DNA of 64,000 nt from TMP-24 sp041397305 (lineage in GTDB: Bacteria; Pseudomonadota; Alphaproteobacteria; Rhodobacterales; Rhodobacteraceae): assembly GCA_041397305.1 (NCBI GenBank), contig JAWKWX010000002.1:434001-498000 (forward strand), read 5' to 3'. Below, piece after piece: positions 59,874 to 64,000 of this stretch. The number at the start of each line of letters is the position of its first letter. Positions within the stretch are counted from its first letter, which is position 1. Under the pieces are notes generated by a model that saw nothing but the letters and a program-made list of their open reading frames with translations, had not been told where the DNA came from and searched no databases. The position numbers and the translations under genes were made by a program.

Positions 59874-60875
59874 TCAGCGCACCCGCGCCACGACATAATC
59901 GGCGAGATCGGCCAGCATGTCGTTCAGCTCGTGCTGCGGCAGGCAGGTCAGCGCGTCGCGTGCCTTTGCCGACCAGGCCAGGGCCTCGGCCCGGGTCGCC
60001 TCCAGCGCGCCATGACGGGCCAGAAGACGCATCGCCTCTTCCAGATCGCCCTCGCGCTGGTCGCCCGTCTCGATCACCCGTTCCCAGAAGGCACGTTCGG
60101 CGGCATTGGCATGGGCGACCGCGCGGATGACCGGCAGGGTCAGCTTCCGCTCGCGGAAATCGTCGCCGACATTCTTGCCGATGACGGCCGCCGCACCGCC
60201 ATAATCCAGCAGATCGTCGACCATCTGGAAGGCCACGCCCAGCGCATCGCCATAGGTGAAAAGCGCGGCCACTTCCTGATCCGACGCCCCCGCGATCACG
60301 CCGCCCACCTCGGTCGCGGCCGAGAAGAGCGCCGCCGTCTTGCCGCGCACCACCTGCAGATAGATCCGCTCGTCTGTGCGAAGATCCTGCGCCGCCGTCA
60401 GCTGCAGCACCTCGCCTTCGGCAATGGTCGCCGAAGCGTTGGCGAGGATGTCGAGGACGCGCAGCGAGCCGGTTTCCACCATCAGCTGGAACGAGCGCGA
60501 AAAGAGATAATCACCGACGAGAACCGAGGACTTGTTGTCCCACAGCAGGTTCGCCGTCGGACGCCCCCGCCGCTGACGGCTTTCATCGACCACATCGTCA
60601 TGCAGAAGCGTCGCAGTATGGATGAACTCGACGGTGGCCGCGAGATGGATGTGATAGGGCCCGCCATAGCCCATCATCCGCGCCGCCGCGAGCGTCAGCA
60701 TCGGGCGCAGGCGCTTGCCGCCCGCCTCGACCAGATGCGCCGTCACTTCGGGGATGCGCGGCGCATGTTCCGACGCCATCCGCGTTCGGATCAGGACATT
60801 CACCTCCTCCATATCCCGGGCGAGGTAAGCTCCCAGCCGGTCATGCGGTTTTGTCGAGGCGTCGTCCAAGCTCAT
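59874..60875 (-). CDS. ispB: Polyprenyl diphosphate synthase (octaprenyl/decaprenyl type)
   Basis: A 333-residue trans-prenyltransferase making the ubiquinone side chain. The first Asp-rich motif is ATLLHDDVVDESRQRRGRPT and the second is FQMVDDLLDYGG, with LVEAGGKRLRPMLTLAAARM in front. Chain length (8 or 10 isoprenes) cannot be read from sequence; ubiquinone-10 is common in this group. Start ATG 60875 behind GGGACGA. It is divergent from the DUF2007 gene. Confidence 0.92.
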   Translation of the reverse strand: MSLDDASTKPHDRLGAYLARDMEEVNVLIRTRMASEHAPRIPEVTAHLVEAGGKRLRPMLTLAAARMMGYGGPYHIHLAATVEFIHTATLLHDDVVDESRQRRGRPTANLLWDNKSSVLVGDYLFSRSFQLMVETGSLRVLDILANASATIAEGEVLQLTAAQDLRTDERIYLQVVRGKTAALFSAATEVGGVIAGASDQEVAALFTYGDALGVAFQMVDDLLDYGGAAAVIGKNVGDDFRERKLTLPVIRAVAHANAAERAFWERVIETGDQREGDLEEAMRLLARHGALEATRAEALAWSAKARDALTCLPQHELNDMLADLADYVVARVR

Positions 60876-60938
60876 CTTCGTCCCAGGCCGTTCCGGTCGT
60901 GCCGTGACATTTCCGCAAAGCGCGTTAAGTCTTGGCAC

Positions 60939-61157
60939 ATGAAAGAGCTTTTGCGCACCACCGACCCGACCCGGATCGCCTTCGCAACCGCCCTACTGGA
61001 TGGGGAGGGTATAGCGGCCTTTGAATGGGACGTCCACATGAGCGTCCTCGAGGGAGGCTTGGGCATATTGCCGCGCAGGCTGATGGTCGCGGACCGCGAT
61101 TATTTCCTGGCTCGGGCGCTGCTGCGCGACAATGACATCCCCGAACGCGATGTCTGA
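60939..61157 (+). CDS. DUF2007 family small protein
   Basis: A 72-residue protein: MKELLRTTDPTRIAFATALL, DGEGIAAFEWDVHMSVLEGG, with LPRRLMVADRDYFLARALLR. This matches the DUF2007 (putative signal-transducing) fold. It overlaps the following methyltransferase start by 8 bases. Function unknown. Confidence 0.85.
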   Translation: MKELLRTTDPTRIAFATALLDGEGIAAFEWDVHMSVLEGGLGILPRRLMVADRDYFLARALLRDNDIPERDV

Positions 61158-61908
61158 GGTAGACACAACCTCGGACGGATTCCTTGGCGGGCGGCTCTCG
61201 ATCCGTCAGCCGAAAGGCGGCTACCGCGCCGCGACCGATCCGGTGTTTCTCGCGGCCGCAGCGCCGGTCGCCTCGGGCGAAAGCGTGCTGGACCTCGGCT
61301 GCGGGGTCGGGGTGGCGAGTCTCTGCCTTCTCTGCCGTGTGCCGGGCGCGGTCCTGACCGGGATCGAGCGCCAGGCGGACTATGCGGCACTCGCGGAGGA
61401 GAATGCCCGGCAAAACCGGCTGCCATTCGAAGTGATCGCGGGCGATCTCACCCGGCCGCCGCCGCCGCTGCGTGCGCGCAGTTTCGATCATGTGATTGCC
61501 AATCCGCCCTTCTTCCGCGCCGGTGGCGGCACCGGCGCCCGCGATACGGGGCGCGAGATCGCCTTCCGCGAAGAGGCGCCGCTGTCGGCCTGGATCGACG
61601 CGGGTCTCAGACGCCTCAGGCCCGGCGGCTGGCTGACCATGATCCATCTGTCCGAACGGCTCGCCGACATTCTGACCGGCCTGCAGGACCGCGCCGGATC
61701 GGTCTCGATCCTGCCGCTGGCGCCACGTGCCGGGCGCCCGGCCAGCCGGGTCATCATCCGTGCCCGCAAGACCGGCCGCGCCCCGCTGCGGCTGCTGTCG
61801 CCCCTGGTGCTGCACGCAGGCGCCCTTCACCTGACAGACAGCGACGATTTCACGCCGGAGGCCCGCGCGGTCCTGCGCGACGGCGCCGCCCTGCCGGGCT
61901 TCGACTGA
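61150..61908 (+). CDS. SAM-dependent methyltransferase, TrmN6-like
   Basis: A 252-residue class I methyltransferase. The N-terminal GFLGGRLSIRQPKGGYRAAT and the D-x-G-x-G loop VLDLGCGVGVASLCL bind SAM, and the amino-methyltransferase motif is HVIANPPFFRAGG (NPPF). This pattern fits tRNA1(Val) adenine-N6 methyltransferases, so the likely product is a modified tRNA base. Start at 61150 keeps the family N-terminus; it overlaps the DUF2007 gene. Confidence 0.88.
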   Translation: MSEVDTTSDGFLGGRLSIRQPKGGYRAATDPVFLAAAAPVASGESVLDLGCGVGVASLCLLCRVPGAVLTGIERQADYAALAEENARQNRLPFEVIAGDLTRPPPPLRARSFDHVIANPPFFRAGGGTGARDTGREIAFREEAPLSAWIDAGLRRLRPGGWLTMIHLSERLADILTGLQDRAGSVSILPLAPRAGRPASRVIIRARKTGRAPLRLLSPLVLHAGALHLTDSDDFTPEARAVLRDGAALPGFD

Positions 61909-62027
61909 CCCGGCGGCATTCATCCGCTGGCTGTCACAATCTCTTCACACTGCGTCACCTTCGCACGTGACACGACTCGGGGAATGTGCTCGACTGACCC
62001 CAGAAGTCCACAGCAGAGGAGTTGACG

Positions 62028-62195
62028 ATGTCGATGAACGCTCATTTGCAGGAGCTTCACAAAAAGCACCAGCATCTGTCCGAAGCTGTCGAAGAAGCCC
62101 AGCGCAGCCTGAGCGTCGACGATCTGACCATCGCCGATCTGAAAAAGCAGAAATTGAAGCTCAAGGAAGAGATCAACCGGCTGAGCCGGGCCTGA
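62028..62195 (+). CDS. YdcH family small protein (DUF465)
   Basis: A 55-residue helical protein: MSMNAHLQELHKKHQHLSEA, VEEAQRSLSVDDLTIADLKK, KLKLKEEINRLSRA. The charged coiled pattern fits DUF465. It has AGAGGAG before the ATG. The last 23 bases overlap the 3' end of the convergent EamA gene. Function unknown. Confidence 0.88.
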   Translation: MSMNAHLQELHKKHQHLSEAVEEAQRSLSVDDLTIADLKKQKLKLKEEINRLSRA

Positions 62196-63063
62196 TATCC
62201 GCCTTCCGGACGCGGGAGCTGGCCCAGGTGGCCAGTCCCGCACCGGCGGTGATGCAAAGTGCGGCAATTCCGATGCGGGCGGTGGGTTCCGCCTCGCCCG
62301 AGGTGACAAGTGCGAGCGTCGACAGGAGCGGCGCCGCATAGGAAGCGGTTCCCAGCATCTGGATATCGCCCCGCTTCACGCCCACGTCCCAGACATAGAA
62401 AGCCAGCCCCACCGGCCCGAGGCCGAGGGCGATGATGCACAGCCAGCCCCGAAGCCCGTCGGGCCAGGCCGTCGTTTCCAATGTGATATGGAAGGGCACC
62501 GAAAGCCCTGCGGTGATCAGGCAGAAGACCGCAACCGCCGCGGTCGGCACCTCGCCCATCCGGCGCGAGGCAAGCGAGTAGCAGGCCCAGGTCAGCGCCG
62601 CCAGAAAGGCCAGAAGGAAGCCAAGCCAGCTGCCTTCCATCGTGCCGCCCCTGCCAAGCAGCAGCCAGGCCGTGCCCGCGAAGGCCAGCGCCGCGCCGAT
62701 CACATGCGTGACCGTCAGCCGCTCGCCGGGCAAAAGGCCCGAGAACAGGACGATGAACAGTGGCCAGAGATAGCAGATCAGCCCGGCCTCCGCCGGCGGG
62801 GCGAGCCGGAGGGCCGAGAAATACAGGAAATGATAGCCGAAAAGGCCCGCCGCGCCGGTCAGGTAGGTTTTCGCCCCGACGCGGGCAAGCTGGCCGAACC
62901 CGCCGCTGAACCCGATCCAGATCAGCCCGACGAGCCCGCCGATGGAAAAGGTCAGCGCGTTCAGAAGAAAGGGCGGCACCGGCGCCGTTCCGACGGTGAA
63001 CAGGGCCAGCAGCGACCACAGAAGGATCGCTCCGAAACCGATCGCCGTTGCCTGTCCCCGCAT
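62173..63063 (-). CDS. EamA/DMT family transporter (YddG-like)
   Basis: A 296-residue inner-membrane protein with about ten helices and two EamA repeats: ATAIGFGAILLWSLLALFTV, GLICYLWPLFIVLFSGLLPG, WACYSLASRRMGEVPTAAVA, and ALGLGPVGLAFYVWDVGVKR. The E/W pattern near residues 95 and 245 resembles YddG-type aromatic amino acid exporters; substrate unproven. Convergent overlap with the YdcH-like gene. Confidence 0.9.
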   Translation of the reverse strand: MRGQATAIGFGAILLWSLLALFTVGTAPVPPFLLNALTFSIGGLVGLIWIGFSGGFGQLARVGAKTYLTGAAGLFGYHFLYFSALRLAPPAEAGLICYLWPLFIVLFSGLLPGERLTVTHVIGAALAFAGTAWLLLGRGGTMEGSWLGFLLAFLAALTWACYSLASRRMGEVPTAAVAVFCLITAGLSVPFHITLETTAWPDGLRGWLCIIALGLGPVGLAFYVWDVGVKRGDIQMLGTASYAAPLLSTLALVTSGEAEPTARIGIAALCITAGAGLATWASSRVRKADIRPGSAG

Positions 63064-63360
63064 TTTCTCCCCTTCCCCCCGCAGTGACCGCGCACGATGT
63101 GTCGGACAAATCCCTCGTGCCGCGGACTAGGTCCATCACCTTCTTGCATGCGCCCGCGCGGTGCCCAAGCCCCAATCGGAACAGATAACCGGCCCGTCGC
63201 GATTGCGTTGCCATTGTGACGGGGTCACGCCAACCGGACGGATAATAGCTCGAATTGTCGGCGCCCCTTCCGCCGTTTCCGCGGTCTTAAGCAATTTGCC
63301 GTCCTCTGGGCCGCGGGGTGCGCGCGGAAGGGGTTCCGGCGCCGGGATCGGGGGGCACCA
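63064..63360. other. Non-coding gap before the RTX gene
   Basis: About 297 bases with no convincing frame or RNA. It should contain promoters for the divergent EamA and RTX genes. GACGGGGTCACGCCAACCGG and GGTCTTAAGCAATTTGCCGT are visible but match no site I recognise. Confidence 0.6.
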
Positions 63361-64000
63361 ATGCTCATGCTCACGGGACTACTGGGTCTGGCGGCGGCGG
63401 TTGCCGTCCTCGATGCAATGTCGGCCTTCGACGGCAGCGACGGGGCCGAACCGGACCATGATGCGGGCCAGTCTCAGGACTCGCATGGCGAAACGACGCT
63501 GGACGAGGGCCAGCCGGACGAGGGCCAGCCGGACGAGGGCGCGACTGGCGCGGGTCCCGAGATTGACCCAACATCGCCCCCTGACAGTGACTTCACCGGC
63601 ATCCAGGGGCCCGACACGGACGGTGAATTCATCGCCGGAACAGCACATCCCGACATTCTGGTCGGCGGCGATGGCGGCGACACGATCGAGGGCGGCGCGG
63701 GCGATGATCAGATCGGCGGTTATGGCGGCGACGACCTGATCGCCGGTCAGGAGGGCGATGACGACCTTCACGGCATGGCGGGGGAAGATACGCTCGATGG
63801 CGGCCCTGGTGACGACACGCTTTCGGGCGGCGACGACGCTGACAGCCTTTCAGGCGGTGACGGCAACGATCTTCTCGCCGGTCAGATGGGCGACGATACG
63901 CTCGAGGGCGGCGCAGGCGCGGATTCGCTTCTGGGCGGCGCGGGCAACGACAGCCTGTCGGGTGGCGCGGGCGATGACACGCTCGAGGGCAATGACGGCG
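63361..64000 (+). CDS. RTX-type calcium-binding repeat protein, C-terminus beyond window
   Basis: At least 213 residues are visible, with no stop before the edge. The N-terminus (MLMLTGLLGLAAAVAVLDAM) is a hydrophobic anchor or signal-like segment, followed by an acidic Asp/Glu/Gln/Pro region with DEGQP tandem repeats (15-bp units from 63502), then from about residue 100 many nonapeptides of the GGxGxDxLx type (VGGDGGDTIEGGAGDDQIGG). Such repeats bind calcium and are usual in proteins exported by type I systems. GGGGGG lies just before ATG. The function of the whole protein cannot be told without its C-terminus. Confidence 0.88.
   Translation, partial: MLMLTGLLGLAAAVAVLDAMSAFDGSDGAEPDHDAGQSQDSHGETTLDEGQPDEGQPDEGATGAGPEIDPTSPPDSDFTGIQGPDTDGEFIAGTAHPDILVGGDGGDTIEGGAGDDQIGGYGGDDLIAGQEGDDDLHGMAGEDTLDGGPGDDTLSGGDDADSLSGGDGNDLLAGQMGDDTLEGGAGADSLLGGAGNDSLSGGAGDDTLEGNDG

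Overview
The window is a high-GC (by eye roughly two thirds G+C), densely packed chromosomal segment. Gene content and order point to an alphaproteobacterium of the Rhodobacteraceae/Paracoccaceae group: dnaK-dnaJ, leuC-leuD-leuB with two extra genes between leuD and leuB, rsfS-rlmH-gpmI-envC-ctpA-rppH, a 41-residue L36 without zinc ligands, and a polyprenyl diphosphate synthase. There are no rRNAs, CRISPR arrays, IS elements or phage genes. One tRNA (Val, GAC) is present. The assignment is inference from gene content, not from a marker comparison.

Layout. 1-4.5 kb: a leftward operon of an AmiC-like ligand sensor, an ANTAR-domain antiterminator, two DppC/DppB-type permeases and a peptide-type binding protein that runs off the edge. 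A sigma70-like promoter and an intrinsic terminator lie in the leader, as expected for ANTAR antitermination. 4.6-9.6 kb: alkB, a heat-shock-type promoter, dnaK (carrying two compensating indels), dnaJ and queG. 9.7-14.8 kb: a fatty-acid-hydroxylase family protein, a parDE toxin-antitoxin pair with a palindromic operator, pnp, and a Fic-domain gene bracketed by an imperfect second copy of the pnp 3' end.

14.9-27.1 kb: sugar-nucleotide and surface-glycan genes. They are a phosphomannomutase, mannose-1-phosphate guanylyltransferase, a leftward set of Gfo/Idh/MocA oxidoreductase, glycosyltransferase, GMC oxidoreductase and membrane-anchored SUMF1-like protein, then a rightward epimerase, glycosyltransferase, RgpF-like protein and sulfotransferase. 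This is the most accessory-looking part of the window and probably decorates a cell-surface polysaccharide.

27.1-45.1 kb: mostly housekeeping and metabolic genes (VOC protein, LysE exporter, homocysteine methyltransferase, a nucleotidyltransferase gene interrupted by TGA, RluA-type pseudouridine synthase, rpmJ, tRNA-Val, N-formylglutamate amidohydrolase, alpha/beta hydrolase, dinB, SPFH/NfeD pair, PEP-mutase family enzyme, GST, dapE, rnr, MltB-type transglycosylase, gabT with a divergent XRE-cupin regulator, thpR).

45.2-64 kb: a cell-envelope and ribosome-maturation cluster (rppH, ctpA, envC, gpmI, rlmH, rsfS) interrupted by a TMEM175-type channel, a DUF2975/HTH pair, an MscS channel, the leucine genes, a polyprenyl synthase, a DUF2007 protein with a tRNA-type methyltransferase, a YdcH-like small protein, an EamA transporter, and the start of an RTX calcium-binding repeat protein. 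No gene-free stretch exceeds 300 bases; the longest (63064-63360) is described. GC-rich hairpins beside a short C-A-A-A-T-A-T-C-C-like core recur at several gene ends.
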